Assembly: GCA_031274715.1 (NCBI GenBank)
Contig: JAISPT010000039.1
Span: 1-64,000, forward strand
Source of the DNA: Azonexus sp.
GTDB lineage: Bacteria > Pseudomonadota > Gammaproteobacteria > Burkholderiales > Rhodocyclaceae
Direction: 5' to 3'
DNA length: 64,000 nucleotides
Shown: positions 17,587 through 25,363 of the stretch, in pieces
How positions within the stretch are numbered: the first letter of the stretch is position 1
Layout: each line of letters begins with the position of its first letter
Notes under the pieces: model-generated
Databases searched by the model: none
What the model saw: only the letters and a program-made list of their open reading frames with translations
What the model was told of the DNA's origin: nothing
Position numbers and translations under genes: made by a program

Positions 17587-18165
17587 CTAGCGGCCGTTGT
17601 CGGGCAGATAAATCTGGATGCGCTTGGCTACGGCATCGCCAACCCGCGCGGCCTGCTCGGGCGTCAGTCCCTCCGCGGCGGCGCCGGAGATCGCGGCGGC
17701 AGCCGCATCAGCAGCCATGCGGGTCGCCAGTTCGGCCTGCCATTTCTGGCGGGCGATATCGAGCCGGCCGACCTGGGAAAATGCGCGGGCGACCAGAGAC
17801 AGCGTCTTGGCCTCGGTATCAGGGTTGTCGTTTTCCGAATTCTTCAGCTTCAGCGAGACGCGCAGCAGATTGTCTTGCATGATTTCCGTCGCCGCGGCGA
17901 GCAAGGAGTTATCGTTGTCGTCTCCGGATTCACGTGCCGCCCGCGCCAGCGCCCGTGTCCGCCTTGCGTCTGCCATGGCCTCCTCGAACTCTGACTCAAG
18001 GCTGCTGCCGTGGCGAATGACTGAAGATTTCGAAATATCGAACCCTTCCGATTTCAGCCAGGCCGTCAATCCGTCGTAGCCGGTGAAACCGGAATTGATC
18101 AAGCGCCGGTTAAGCTCGTCGATCATCGTCTCCGGCAAACCCTTGATCTTTGACGGGCGGCCCAT
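17587..18165 (-). CDS. DUF3486 / Mu gp27-like protein (small terminase candidate)
   Basis: The 192-residue product begins MGRPSKIKGLP and continues with a putative HTH (LTAWLKSEGFDISKSSVIRHG), matching Mu gp27/DUF3486 proteins encoded directly before the large terminase. This position and the DNA-binding look suggest a small terminase role. Its start lies at the stop of the preceding gene. Recognition is at family level; the packaging role is inference. Confidence 0.82.
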   Translation of the reverse strand: MGRPSKIKGLPETMIDELNRRLINSGFTGYDGLTAWLKSEGFDISKSSVIRHGSSLESEFEEAMADARRTRALARAARESGDDNDNSLLAAATEIMQDNLLRVSLKLKNSENDNPDTEAKTLSLVARAFSQVGRLDIARQKWQAELATRMAADAAAAAISGAAAEGLTPEQAARVGDAVAKRIQIYLPDNGR

Positions 18166-18458
18166 CAGAACTTACCAGGCCCCGGCGTGCCGATACCCGG
18201 CAGGCGGATTAGGCCGTTGACTACGGACAGGCCGTCATCGGTGAGGTGAATCAGCCCTTCGTCTGGCGCGTCGACAAGACCGAGATCGGCCAGGAAGGCG
18301 CACTCGACCGCCAGCTTGGTTAGCGTCATCGGATATCCGGTGATCTCCAACTCAGCGCGTAGGTTGCTCGGCTCTGCCAAGTATTTCGGACGCATCGCCA
18401 AAGCGTTAAGAATATGCAGGCGCCGGCCTGCCGTGATGACAGCATCAGCGGTGCTCAT
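18165..18458 (-). CDS. Mu gp26-like small winged-helix protein
   Basis: A 97-residue protein with a winged-helix-like pattern (RLHILNALAMRP, then LTKLAVECAFLADLGLV and a wing with LIHLTDDG). Small proteins of this kind lie between the gp25 and gp27 homologues in Mu-like phages. The function is not known. The start overlaps the preceding stop by four bases and its stop touches the gp27-like gene, so the three are translated as a unit. Confidence 0.65.
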   Translation of the reverse strand: MSTADAVITAGRRLHILNALAMRPKYLAEPSNLRAELEITGYPMTLTKLAVECAFLADLGLVDAPDEGLIHLTDDGLSVVNGLIRLPGIGTPGPGKF

Positions 18459-18829
18459 TGCATTCCCTTCGCCGTGATTTGATTCAAGATCAACCGGAGC
18501 GTGTTGCTCTGCACACGGTTCTCTCCGACCAATTGATTAACGGTACTGGCCAACTCGTTGATGCTGGTGTAGACCTTCGCCAAATCAGCGTGCGATGGGG
18601 CTTTCTCCGAAGATGTTTCGAGCTTCGTGATGCGCTGGATGTGGCTATCGAGCTTCCCACCGATATCGTCGTCGAGCTTCTCGATCCGCTTCGAGAACTC
18701 GCCCTCCAGCAAGGTAATTCGCGCGTTCGTCGCCTTGTTCTTGTTGCTCAGGTACATGTACAGGGCGATTCCCCAGGTCAGTATGAAGTTGGCGACGGAG
18801 AGGCCAAGGTTGATGATTTCCTTGTCCAT
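18455..18829 (-). CDS. DUF2730 / Mu gp25-like membrane-anchored coiled-coil protein
   Basis: A 124-residue protein with one N-terminal transmembrane helix (LSVANFILTWGIALYMYL, residues ~9-27) followed by a long charged coiled coil. This layout is that of DUF2730/Mu gp25 proteins found between the lysis and packaging genes. I place the start at 18829, where ATG overlaps the upstream TGA (TGATG). A longer reading from 18901 lies inside the DUF1353 gene. A spanin- or holin-like role in lysis is possible but unproven. Confidence 0.75.
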   Translation of the reverse strand: MDKEIINLGLSVANFILTWGIALYMYLSNKNKATNARITLLEGEFSKRIEKLDDDIGGKLDSHIQRITKLETSSEKAPSHADLAKVYTSINELASTVNQLVGENRVQSNTLRLILNQITAKGMQ

Positions 18830-19233
18830 CACTCGGCCCGCTCTTCGTAGAACTTGCTGCCCGCCAGCCGGACGGCCATCCACATGGCCTGGCGACGCCA
18901 CCAGGACACGCCGGAGACGGCCATCGCCTCCTCGAATACGGCATCCGCCACCTGGCGCGAAACACGGGTCGGCTGGACCTGGCCGTCAGCCAGCGCGACG
19001 CCGTTGAGGCTATACAGATAATCATGAACCGTTGCCGCCTGCCGGGCCGTATCGCCGGCCGCCAGCCAGACCACTGGAAGCCTCGGAACGCTTGCGAAAT
19101 CGGTCTCGAATCCGACCGGAACGACGATCAGGCCGGCGATGTCGGAGTAATAGACCAGCGGCCAGGTCAGCCGCCACAGGCTATTGTCGTCGTCGATCAG
19201 TTCGACATTGAGTTTGGAACGGAAGGCGCTCAT
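18829..19233 (-). CDS. DUF1353 protein
   Basis: A 134-residue product with the DUF1353 pattern: VPVGFETDFASVPRL near residue 35, and AATVHDYLYS near residue 65 with a conserved His-Asp. DUF1353 genes are common beside phage lysis genes but have no established function. The chosen ATG at 19233 overlaps the amidase stop (ATGA) and gives the family-typical N terminus MSAF; an upstream ATG at 19257 is less likely. Confidence 0.78.
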   Translation of the reverse strand: MSAFRSKLNVELIDDDNSLWRLTWPLVYYSDIAGLIVVPVGFETDFASVPRLPVVWLAAGDTARQAATVHDYLYSLNGVALADGQVQPTRVSRQVADAVFEEAMAVSGVSWWRRQAMWMAVRLAGSKFYEERAE

Positions 19234-19778
19234 GAAGACATCCCAAGCGCCATCCACTGCTCGACGTCGAAGCCGGGACAGGTCTTGGCCACATTGGGCA
19301 GATCGCGGTGGCCACAGATCAAAATGCCGCGTTCCTTCGCCAGCTCGACAGCCTCCACCCGGCCGAGCGGGTTGTTTCTATCCTCCGGGCCGTTGCGCCC
19401 GGTCAAGCGCGCCACCTGGGCAGTGACTAGCGAGGCCAGGGTATCCCACTGCTCGGCGCTGAAACTGGCGGTGCCGACCAGGCAGATGCCGATGCTGCGC
19501 GTGTTGTAGCCAACGGCATGGGCGCCGACCTCGTCGAGGTGGCGGCCGGTGAAGACGACACCAGAGCGGCCGATTACGAAGTGATAGCCGATCGCCGCCA
19601 GACCGGGATTCTGCCGTTGCCGCCATTCGGCGGAACGCTTGAAGCCGCGCTCGACGTGCCATTGGTCGATAACATGTGCCGGATTCAGCAGGCCGGGAGA
19701 ACCCACCGAACCACGGAACAGCGTGTCGTCGTCGCGCGAGGCGGAACAATGAATGACGATAAGATTGATTTGTCGCAT
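19230..19778 (-). CDS. N-acetylmuramoyl-L-alanine amidase (endolysin)
   Basis: Predicted phage endolysin cutting the amide bond between muramic acid and the stem peptide. The 182-residue product is a single amidase_2/PGRP-type domain: LIVIHCSAS near the N terminus supplies the first zinc histidine, GYHFVIGRSG is the core, SIGICLVG follows, and the C-terminal HRDLPNVAKTCPGFD supplies the remaining zinc ligands. There is no signal peptide, so it needs a holin or pinholin. It lies downstream of Mor at the head of the leftward late block. Confidence 0.92.
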   Translation of the reverse strand: MRQINLIVIHCSASRDDDTLFRGSVGSPGLLNPAHVIDQWHVERGFKRSAEWRQRQNPGLAAIGYHFVIGRSGVVFTGRHLDEVGAHAVGYNTRSIGICLVGTASFSAEQWDTLASLVTAQVARLTGRNGPEDRNNPLGRVEAVELAKERGILICGHRDLPNVAKTCPGFDVEQWMALGMSS

Positions 19779-19833
19779 GCCGCGAATTTACTGGGCGGCA
19801 CCGGCGGCCTGCAGGGGGGCCACTACGGGTGGG

Positions 19834-20298
19834 TCAGAACAAACAGCCCTGCCCAATCGGCTGGCTCAGTTCCGCATCCGGCTGGCGGATGATCTTTTCG
19901 ACTGAACGGCCGTTGATGTTGTATTTGATGCCCAGGCCGAATACCGCCTCGGGTGAGCTGTAGCCATGACGGATCAGCTCGTCGTATTCGCTGCGGATCA
20001 GCGCTTGGGCGCGCTGGCGCATGGCCACTTTCATGTTCGGTACGATCAGCATGCCGCCGCCGCACCACTGCACGATGCGCCGCGCCGCGGTTTCGCCGAC
20101 AATCTCTAGCAGTTGCTCGTAGCGCCGCGCTCCCTTGTCGTTGCTGCCGCCGACGCGAACCGGGCACGGCCATTCCTGACCAGGCCAGGCACGGATCAGC
20201 GCGGCCGCGCCATCCAGGCCGGCGACGCGGATCAGGTCGACCGCGTTTTTCGGGAAAGCCGGGTAGCGGGAAAGTTCGGAGAGCAGCTCCGGTGTCAT
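19834..20298 (-). CDS. mor: Mor-family middle transcription activator
   Basis: Activator that switches Mu-like phages from early to late transcription. The 154-residue product has a dimerisation region and a C-terminal HTH with YDELIRHGYSSPEAVFGLGIKYNINGR, matching the Mor/C family. The start at 20298 (MTPELLSELSRYP) directly follows the GemA stop; a longer reading to 20562 is out of character. It lies between early regulators and the lysis/packaging genes, as in Mu. The next operon, starting with the amidase, is its likely target. Confidence 0.85.
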   Translation of the reverse strand: MTPELLSELSRYPAFPKNAVDLIRVAGLDGAAALIRAWPGQEWPCPVRVGGSNDKGARRYEQLLEIVGETAARRIVQWCGGGMLIVPNMKVAMRQRAQALIRSEYDELIRHGYSSPEAVFGLGIKYNINGRSVEKIIRQPDAELSQPIGQGCLF

Positions 20299-20299
20299 C

Positions 20300-20740
20300 T
20301 CAATACCAGTGCCGCTTGCAGTAGATTTCCAGCGCCTGCACAACCTTGCGCAATTGGCCCGCATCGCAGAACTCCAGCGGCTGCTGGCAACCGCGCATCT
20401 GCTCCGTGATGCCTTCGATGTAGCGCTTTCCCATGACAGGCACTGGCGGTTCCTGGGCAGCGCCGATGCGCTCGGCCAAGCGGTAGATTTTCTTACCGAT
20501 GGCCTGGCGATCCGCCGCCAGGCGAAAGACGAAGCGCCAGTCGTCGCGGTGGTCATTGCCACGGCCGTTGAGGTGGTCGAGCACCCTGGATACCTCGCCG
20601 GAGTGCATATCGGACAGGCTTGCCTTGCCAGTAAGGCTTAGTTGGATATCGCGCCGGGTGTCGTCGTCGATACCGAGACGACGGCAGGCAGCATGCACTG
20701 CCTTGATGCGGGCGGCACGCTGGAGGCCGATGGTGCTCAT
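20300..20740 (-). CDS. gemA: GemA / gp16-like phage regulatory protein
   Basis: A 146-residue member of the GemA (DUF1018, Mu gp16) family. Typical features are the N-terminal RIKAVHAACRRLGIDDDTRRDI segment, the LSDMHSGEVSRVLDHL motif, and a C-terminal QLRKVVQALEIYCKR. Mu GemA influences host gene expression and DNA supercoiling. It lies directly before Mor, as in Mu (gemA-mor), and the two are nearly contiguous. Confidence 0.85.
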   Translation of the reverse strand: MSTIGLQRAARIKAVHAACRRLGIDDDTRRDIQLSLTGKASLSDMHSGEVSRVLDHLNGRGNDHRDDWRFVFRLAADRQAIGKKIYRLAERIGAAQEPPVPVMGKRYIEGITEQMRGCQQPLEFCDAGQLRKVVQALEIYCKRHWY

Positions 20741-21432
20741 GTCAGCGCCCTTCGCTCCTCGTCGCCGCCGATGCCACGATTCAGGTTCGCATTGCTACCA
20801 GCTACGCGACCCGATAGCAGGTCACCGACTTCGTGCCGTCTCAAATTTCGGCGGCCGTTTCGGTCGGTGCTTTTGAGATCGGTCAGTTCCGGGTAGCGGA
20901 TGGTTAGGTAGGCATCAATCGTTGCCTCGTGCTTCGTGCCGCTGGCAAATGAATCGATCTTGCTAGCGGCCACGTCAACCCAACCCTGACAGAACAGGTC
21001 GGCGCGGCGGGTTTTCGTGGCTGGCTTGCAGCGCTTTAGCACTGTTTTGATGTGCTCGGTGCGCGCCAGTCGGACTTGCCGCAGCAGAACGGAAAAAGCG
21101 TACTGCGCCACCTCCGGCCCGGCGCCAAGTCCGATGAAGTTCCATTCAGCTCGGCGCGTCTGCCAGCTCTGCGTAAAAAGCAGGCTGCATCCGAAGGCGT
21201 CGGCGATATGGCCGGCTAGTTGTGTTTCCCAGAGCGGTGGTTTGGCCGTGACGTTGGATTTTGCCCGCCGCTCGCCAACCTCGGCCGCTGCGATGTCCAT
21301 GTCGCTGATGCTGTGCATCTCCATCAGCTTCTGCGCCTGCCGCAATGCGGCGGCGGCTTCGTGCTGATTACTGCTGGACGATAGCGCGAGGCATTTCCTG
21401 ATTTTTTCGATAATCTTTTCCCGGCTGCTCAT
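20737..21432 (-). CDS. DUF2786 domain protein
   Basis: A 231-residue early phage protein. The N terminus, KIIEKIRKCLALSSSSNQHEAAAALRQAQKLMEMHSI, is the DUF2786 motif, seen in many phage and plasmid proteins. A longer mixed domain follows, containing GWVDVAASKI. No catalytic function is known. The start at 21432 overlaps the RdgC stop (TAATG), and the stop overlaps the GemA start. Confidence 0.75.
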   Translation of the reverse strand: MSSREKIIEKIRKCLALSSSSNQHEAAAALRQAQKLMEMHSISDMDIAAAEVGERRAKSNVTAKPPLWETQLAGHIADAFGCSLLFTQSWQTRRAEWNFIGLGAGPEVAQYAFSVLLRQVRLARTEHIKTVLKRCKPATKTRRADLFCQGWVDVAASKIDSFASGTKHEATIDAYLTIRYPELTDLKSTDRNGRRNLRRHEVGDLLSGRVAGSNANLNRGIGGDEERRALT

Positions 21433-22343
21433 TATTCCTCCTCCCCACCCATGGCCAAGACCAGCGCCGGCAAAAAGCGGACGAACTCGCCGGTCATCAA
21501 CGCGAAGTCGGCGTTGAACTGATCGTCGGCGTTCTCGGCGCGCTGGTCGGCCGCTTCCTTTATCAAGTCGAGGAAATACAGACGCCTGATTTCGAGCTTC
21601 TCTGTCAGGACGAAGGAAATGCGGTCGTTCCACGTCAGCGCCAGCCGGGTCGGCAACTGGCCGGCGGCCAGGTGCGCCTTGATCTCGGCGGCGATCTCCT
21701 CGTCGGTGAGCGGCTGGCGGACGTAGCGCACCACAGCCTTGTTCTCGTCGACCGCCTTCAGTTCGCAGTCGCTGTCGATGCTGAAGCCTTCGGCAGAGGC
21801 ATCGCCGGTGTCCAGCCACCCGGCCATTCTCGACACCGGAGAAATTCGCGTACGCAGCGGTGCAATCGGGAACGTGTCGAGGCAGTGGCGCAGGTGGTCA
21901 ATGACTGGCTCGGCGCCGGCCGGTGTTCCGGTGTCGATGCCAAGCCAGCCGCCAACCGGATCGATCCAGATGAAGGTACGGCGAACGCGTGTGAATGCCT
22001 TGGGCAGCAGTTCGCTGACCACCCGCTCGCGCAACTCGCGCAAGCCCCTACGTCCAGGATGGTGGCCATGCTGTTTGGCGGCCTGGTCGGACAGCTCGCG
22101 CACGGTACGATTTACCGTGTCGGCCGGCAGCAGGCGCTGCTCGACGGCCAGGCAGAGCAGCCAGTGTCCAGCGACAACATGCACCAGATCGCCATGCTCG
22201 CGCGGCGCTACAAAGCCGCGAGAGGACATCTGATTACCTGGGCAGCGTTCAAACAGGCCGCGTTTGAGCTGTGCCGTCAGAGCTGCCTTGCTGATGGCCC
22301 ATGGGGATGGAAGACGGTAGATTTGAAGGTTACGGAACCACAT
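21432..22343 (-). CDS. rdgC: Recombination-associated protein RdgC (phage copy)
   Basis: A 303-residue homologue of RdgC, a ring-shaped DNA-binding protein that limits RecA filament formation. The N terminus MWFRNLQIYRLPSPW is the family signature, and the C-terminal LTWNDRISFVLTEKLEIRRL and FDADFALM-like end also fit. Start ATG 22343 overlaps the preceding stop (TGATG). It lies in the early operon two genes downstream of a Gam-like protein, so the phage appears to carry two factors that act on host recombination and DNA-end processing. Confidence 0.88.
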   Translation of the reverse strand: MWFRNLQIYRLPSPWAISKAALTAQLKRGLFERCPGNQMSSRGFVAPREHGDLVHVVAGHWLLCLAVEQRLLPADTVNRTVRELSDQAAKQHGHHPGRRGLRELRERVVSELLPKAFTRVRRTFIWIDPVGGWLGIDTGTPAGAEPVIDHLRHCLDTFPIAPLRTRISPVSRMAGWLDTGDASAEGFSIDSDCELKAVDENKAVVRYVRQPLTDEEIAAEIKAHLAAGQLPTRLALTWNDRISFVLTEKLEIRRLYFLDLIKEAADQRAENADDQFNADFALMTGEFVRFLPALVLAMGGEEE

Positions 22344-22669
22344 CACTTGTTCTCCTCGTTATCGCCTTTCACGCGGGCGATCTGTCGAACCTCAACAATT
22401 GGATAACGGAACATTCCGGAAACACTGGAAGAACGGGGGCGGACACACATGTAATCACCAGGAACCAGTGTTTCGTTAAAGACCACGGCGCCATCCCAAA
22501 CGAATCCTTGAAAAGGACGAGTGGCGACGATATGGCCTTCCTTGATATCGAATTCCAGGAAGTCCTGGCCGTGGTCTTCCAACACCACAGTCATTCCATC
22601 GTTTGGATTCAATTCCATGTTGTCCAAAACAGCGAAGCTCGGGCGAGCGAGGTTATTAGCCTGGTCCAT
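22343..22669 (-). CDS. Small early phage protein, function unknown
   Basis: A 108-residue protein, acidic in its first half, with a β-rich pattern (GMTVVLEDHGQDFLEFDIKEG) and no recognised domain. It is translationally coupled on both sides: its ATG overlaps the Gam-like stop and its stop overlaps the RdgC start. This coupling and its codon use support a real gene. Given its neighbours it may act in DNA protection or recombination. Confidence 0.65.
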   Translation of the reverse strand: MDQANNLARPSFAVLDNMELNPNDGMTVVLEDHGQDFLEFDIKEGHIVATRPFQGFVWDGAVVFNETLVPGDYMCVRPRSSSVSGMFRYPIVEVRQIARVKGDNEENK

Positions 22670-23187
22670 CACGCCACCTCAGCAGTCGCATCGCGCAGCA
22701 GCGCGTCAACAAGCTTGTCGACGGCGCTATCGGCTGGTTTGATGAACACGGCATCGCCGCCTTCGATAACGCTGATACCGAGCTTCTTCAACTCGGCAGC
22801 GGTGAGCTGGCCGAGCGCTTCCTTGGCCGGAATCTCGCGGGTAATGATCAGCACGTCGGCCTGCTCGGGATGGTGCTTCTTGATCAGGCGTACAACCTGA
22901 TCTGCATCATCCCACTCGATCTTTCCCTTACCTTTCTGGAAACCGAGCTTGATACCGTGCATGATGACGCTTCGCGGCCTCACGAAGCATTCCGGCGCGG
23001 TCTCGATCAGCGCCTGCAGGGCATCGTGGTGTTCGGCCGCTTCGGATACGGCCTTCTTCAAGCGCTTCATGTTGTCGCGCTTGATGGCTTCGATGCCTTC
23101 GTTCATCGCCGCGACGATGCCGGCCAGGTGTTCACGGGCCTCGGAGAATTTCTTGGCCGAGCGCTCGATGTCGTTCAGGGTGGTCAT
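22669..23187 (-). CDS. gam: Gam-like host-nuclease inhibitor
   Basis: A 172-residue protein whose N-terminal half is a long helical coiled region and whose C-terminal part (PRSVIMHGIKLGFQKGKGK..., EIPAKEALGQLTAAELKKLGISVIEGGD) resembles Mu Gam. Mu Gam binds DNA ends and shields linear phage DNA from RecBCD. The start is at 23187, with an AAGGAG ribosome site just upstream. The assignment is moderate: the pattern and early-operon position fit, but identity to Mu Gam is low by eye. Confidence 0.7.
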   Translation of the reverse strand: MTTLNDIERSAKKFSEAREHLAGIVAAMNEGIEAIKRDNMKRLKKAVSEAAEHHDALQALIETAPECFVRPRSVIMHGIKLGFQKGKGKIEWDDADQVVRLIKKHHPEQADVLIITREIPAKEALGQLTAAELKKLGISVIEGGDAVFIKPADSAVDKLVDALLRDATAEVA

Positions 23188-23198
23188 TGGTGCTCCTT

Positions 23199-23597
23199 TC
23201 AAGGGGCGTAGGGGCTGACGTCTTGCCGGCGGCATTCGTTGCACATGCGGTTATGCGATCCGGCGGATGGGAACTGTTGGCCGCAGCACATGCATAGGCG
23301 AGGCGTTGTTTTTCTGTTGACGTGGCGCGACACGTATTCCGTGGCTCGTCGCTCAGGCTTGCTCTGTCCGGCGTCGACGACATCGCCGAGCCACTTATAG
23401 ACGCGGACGTTTCCTTGTCTGCCTTGGTTTGGGATCAGGTAGGTAGAAATGAGGCCGCTGGCGATTTCGTGACTAAGCAGCCCAGGTATGTTTCTGCAGC
23501 GCACACAGATCAGTTCCCGTAACTGGACGGTAGTCAGAAAACCAGCCGTGCGGATGGCCTCGATCAAGCGTGTAGTGACGGGCCGTTGGCGGGACAT
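23199..23597 (-). CDS. Early phage protein with C-terminal zinc ribbon
   Basis: A 132-residue protein starting at 23597 (MSRQRPVTTRLIEAI). A winged-helix-like first half (FLTTVQLRELI... LISTYLIPNQG... VYKWLG) is followed by a zinc-ribbon end with LCMCCGQQF and MCNECRR. It may be a small DNA- or RNA-binding regulator. A longer frame to 23693 runs through the upstream gene and is not supported. Confidence 0.6.
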   Translation of the reverse strand: MSRQRPVTTRLIEAIRTAGFLTTVQLRELICVRCRNIPGLLSHEIASGLISTYLIPNQGRQGNVRVYKWLGDVVDAGQSKPERRATEYVSRHVNRKTTPRLCMCCGQQFPSAGSHNRMCNECRRQDVSPYAP

Positions 23598-23833
23598 CAC
23601 GGCACCTCCTGCTGACAGCGGGCAAGCAGCGCCGCGCGGGCTTCGATTTCGGCGGCACGGGCGACTTCGTAGTCGATCCGGCCGACGAAGCAATAGAGGA
23701 GCACCAGGGCGATCACCGGCGCGAGGATCGACACGGCGTGGCGAAGCGCCTGCAGGAATTCCTTGCAGCCTGGGAAGGCGGATTCCCAGGTGAGGCCGTA
23801 GCGCAGACGCAGGCGGTTGATGAAGATTTTCAT
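23597..23833 (-). CDS. Small single-helix membrane protein
   Basis: A 78-residue product with one hydrophobic helix (VSILAPVIALVLLYCFVG, residues ~34-51) and a charged C-terminal helix. It overlaps the genes on both sides by a start/stop junction. Position in the early operon makes a lysis role uncertain; a membrane regulatory or superinfection function is equally possible. Confidence 0.55.
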   Translation of the reverse strand: MKIFINRLRLRYGLTWESAFPGCKEFLQALRHAVSILAPVIALVLLYCFVGRIDYEVARAAEIEARAALLARCQQEVP

Positions 23834-24132
23834 CAGGCCGCCTCGTTCACACCGAAAGAAAGGACGATTTCCGTCCATTCGCCAGGAATGACTTTTGCCA
23901 CGATCTGTTCATCGAATGCCTGTTCATGCTTGGGTGTACGCATTCCTGGCTTGTATCGCGGGTTCTTGATCAACTTGACGTAGGAGCGCGGAAAGCCGCC
24001 TTGACGGCAGGGGCGATAGTCCTCGATCCACAGTAAACAGACCGTGCGGCCGTTGATGGTCAGATAGCGGCGATACCACACGGTTTCGCGGCTATGCGGC
24101 AACAGACGGTGCTTCTGGATACGGTTGTTCAT
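23833..24132 (-). CDS. Early phage protein, function unknown
   Basis: A 99-residue basic protein with a β-rich, aromatic-rich first half (VWYRRYLTINGRTVCLLWIEDYRP) and no recognised motif. The stop overlaps the start of the small membrane protein, and it directly follows the MuB-type gene with a 1-bp gap, so it is part of the early transcript. Confidence 0.55.
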   Translation of the reverse strand: MNNRIQKHRLLPHSRETVWYRRYLTINGRTVCLLWIEDYRPCRQGGFPRSYVKLIKNPRYKPGMRTPKHEQAFDEQIVAKVIPGEWTEIVLSFGVNEAA

Positions 24133-24133
24133 C

Positions 24134-25363
24134 TCAAGCCTCCTTCACAATGGCCGCATCAACCACCGGAGCGCCCAGGCTGGCGGCTAGGTTCATGGCG
24201 GCGGTCAGCGCGTTGGCGACAGCCAGCGGATAGGCCAGGCTGACCCACTGTGTTGCCAGGTTGGCCGATTTCGCATTGCCTGCTTTCCGGGCGAAGGTCA
24301 GGCGTTCGCGCAGGGCTTCGATGCCTTCCGGGCTGATGACTTGGCCGATGTCAGCGCCGATCCGCGCCAGCTTGAATTTCAGGTAGTCGGCGAGCGAACC
24401 GTCGAGCGGCGGCAGTTCCACGATGTCACAGCGCTGCGCTACTTCGCGTACCTCTGCGTTGTTCACCGCCAGGCGGCTTTTCAGTTCCGGCTGGCCAACC
24501 AGCACGATGGATAGCAGCGGCGACAGGCCGTCGCGGATTTCGGCGAAGCGCTTCAAGTGCTTCAAGGTCGGCGTCGGCAGGCAGTGCGCCTCTTCGATCA
24601 GCAACACATGGCGCTGGCCGGCGCGGTGGCCAGCGGTGAGCAATTGCTGCACCTGCCTGGCGCGGGCATCGGCGTCGCGTTTTGGCGTAACGCTCGGCGC
24701 GACGGTAGCGATGATCGCCTGCACGATGGCGGCCGATTTCAGCGTTTTTCCCTTGCTGTCGTTCTCCTCCATGTAGAGGACGCTCGGCTCGATGACCAGC
24801 ACGTCGCGCCCTTCGCGCGCCAGGCGGTCCTTGAAATCGGCGACCACGGTGGATTTACCGGAGCCGGACTCGCCGACCAGCGCCAGCAGACCACCATGCT
24901 TGGCGTGCTGCCACAGGGTTTCGCGCACGAAGCGGATGTCCTGGCTGATGTAGACGTCGCTGGCCTGGCCGATGTCGTTGGTGAACGGATCGGCGGTCAG
25001 GTTGAAATGCTTGCGCGTGAGAGCTTGCAGGGTTTGTTTCTGGAGTAACATGTCAGTCTCTTTCTTGCCAGATTGAGAGAAAGCCGCGCCCGTTCCGGGA
25101 ACGGCGGTGGGACGCCCGGCGTTAGCGCACCGGGCGTTTTGCTTTTCAGTCGCGGCGAGCGCCCGCGTGATCTGTGCCGAACTGGCCCCGGCGCGGCGGA
25201 GCGCGTCTTCTAGGTCGAGACGCAGCGTGACGGCGTTCCTTTTCGGCCATTCGCCGTGGTTGACCAGATCGGCAAAGGTGCCGGTCGAGATGCCGAGGTC
25301 GCGGGCCAGATGCGCCTGTTTGAGACCAAGGCGAGCGATTAGGCGGTTGAGTGGCGACGCCAT
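24134..25363 (-). CDS. MuB/ExeA-type AAA ATPase with N-terminal HTH (transposition target protein)
   Basis: ATP-dependent DNA-binding protein expected to activate the transposase and choose target DNA. The 409-residue product has a Cro/XRE-like HTH at residues ~1-45, a linker, then an AAA+ domain with Walker A GESGSGKST (164-172) and Walker B HVLLIEEAH (252-260), plus a GQPEL sensor motif near 300. The AAA part resembles ExeA/TniB-like proteins of BcepMu-type phages more than classical MuB. It overlaps the transposase stop. An internal Met105 could yield an HTH-less form. Confidence 0.87.
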   Translation of the reverse strand: MASPLNRLIARLGLKQAHLARDLGISTGTFADLVNHGEWPKRNAVTLRLDLEDALRRAGASSAQITRALAATEKQNARCANAGRPTAVPGTGAAFSQSGKKETDMLLQKQTLQALTRKHFNLTADPFTNDIGQASDVYISQDIRFVRETLWQHAKHGGLLALVGESGSGKSTVVADFKDRLAREGRDVLVIEPSVLYMEENDSKGKTLKSAAIVQAIIATVAPSVTPKRDADARARQVQQLLTAGHRAGQRHVLLIEEAHCLPTPTLKHLKRFAEIRDGLSPLLSIVLVGQPELKSRLAVNNAEVREVAQRCDIVELPPLDGSLADYLKFKLARIGADIGQVISPEGIEALRERLTFARKAGNAKSANLATQWVSLAYPLAVANALTAAMNLAASLGAPVVDAAIVKEA

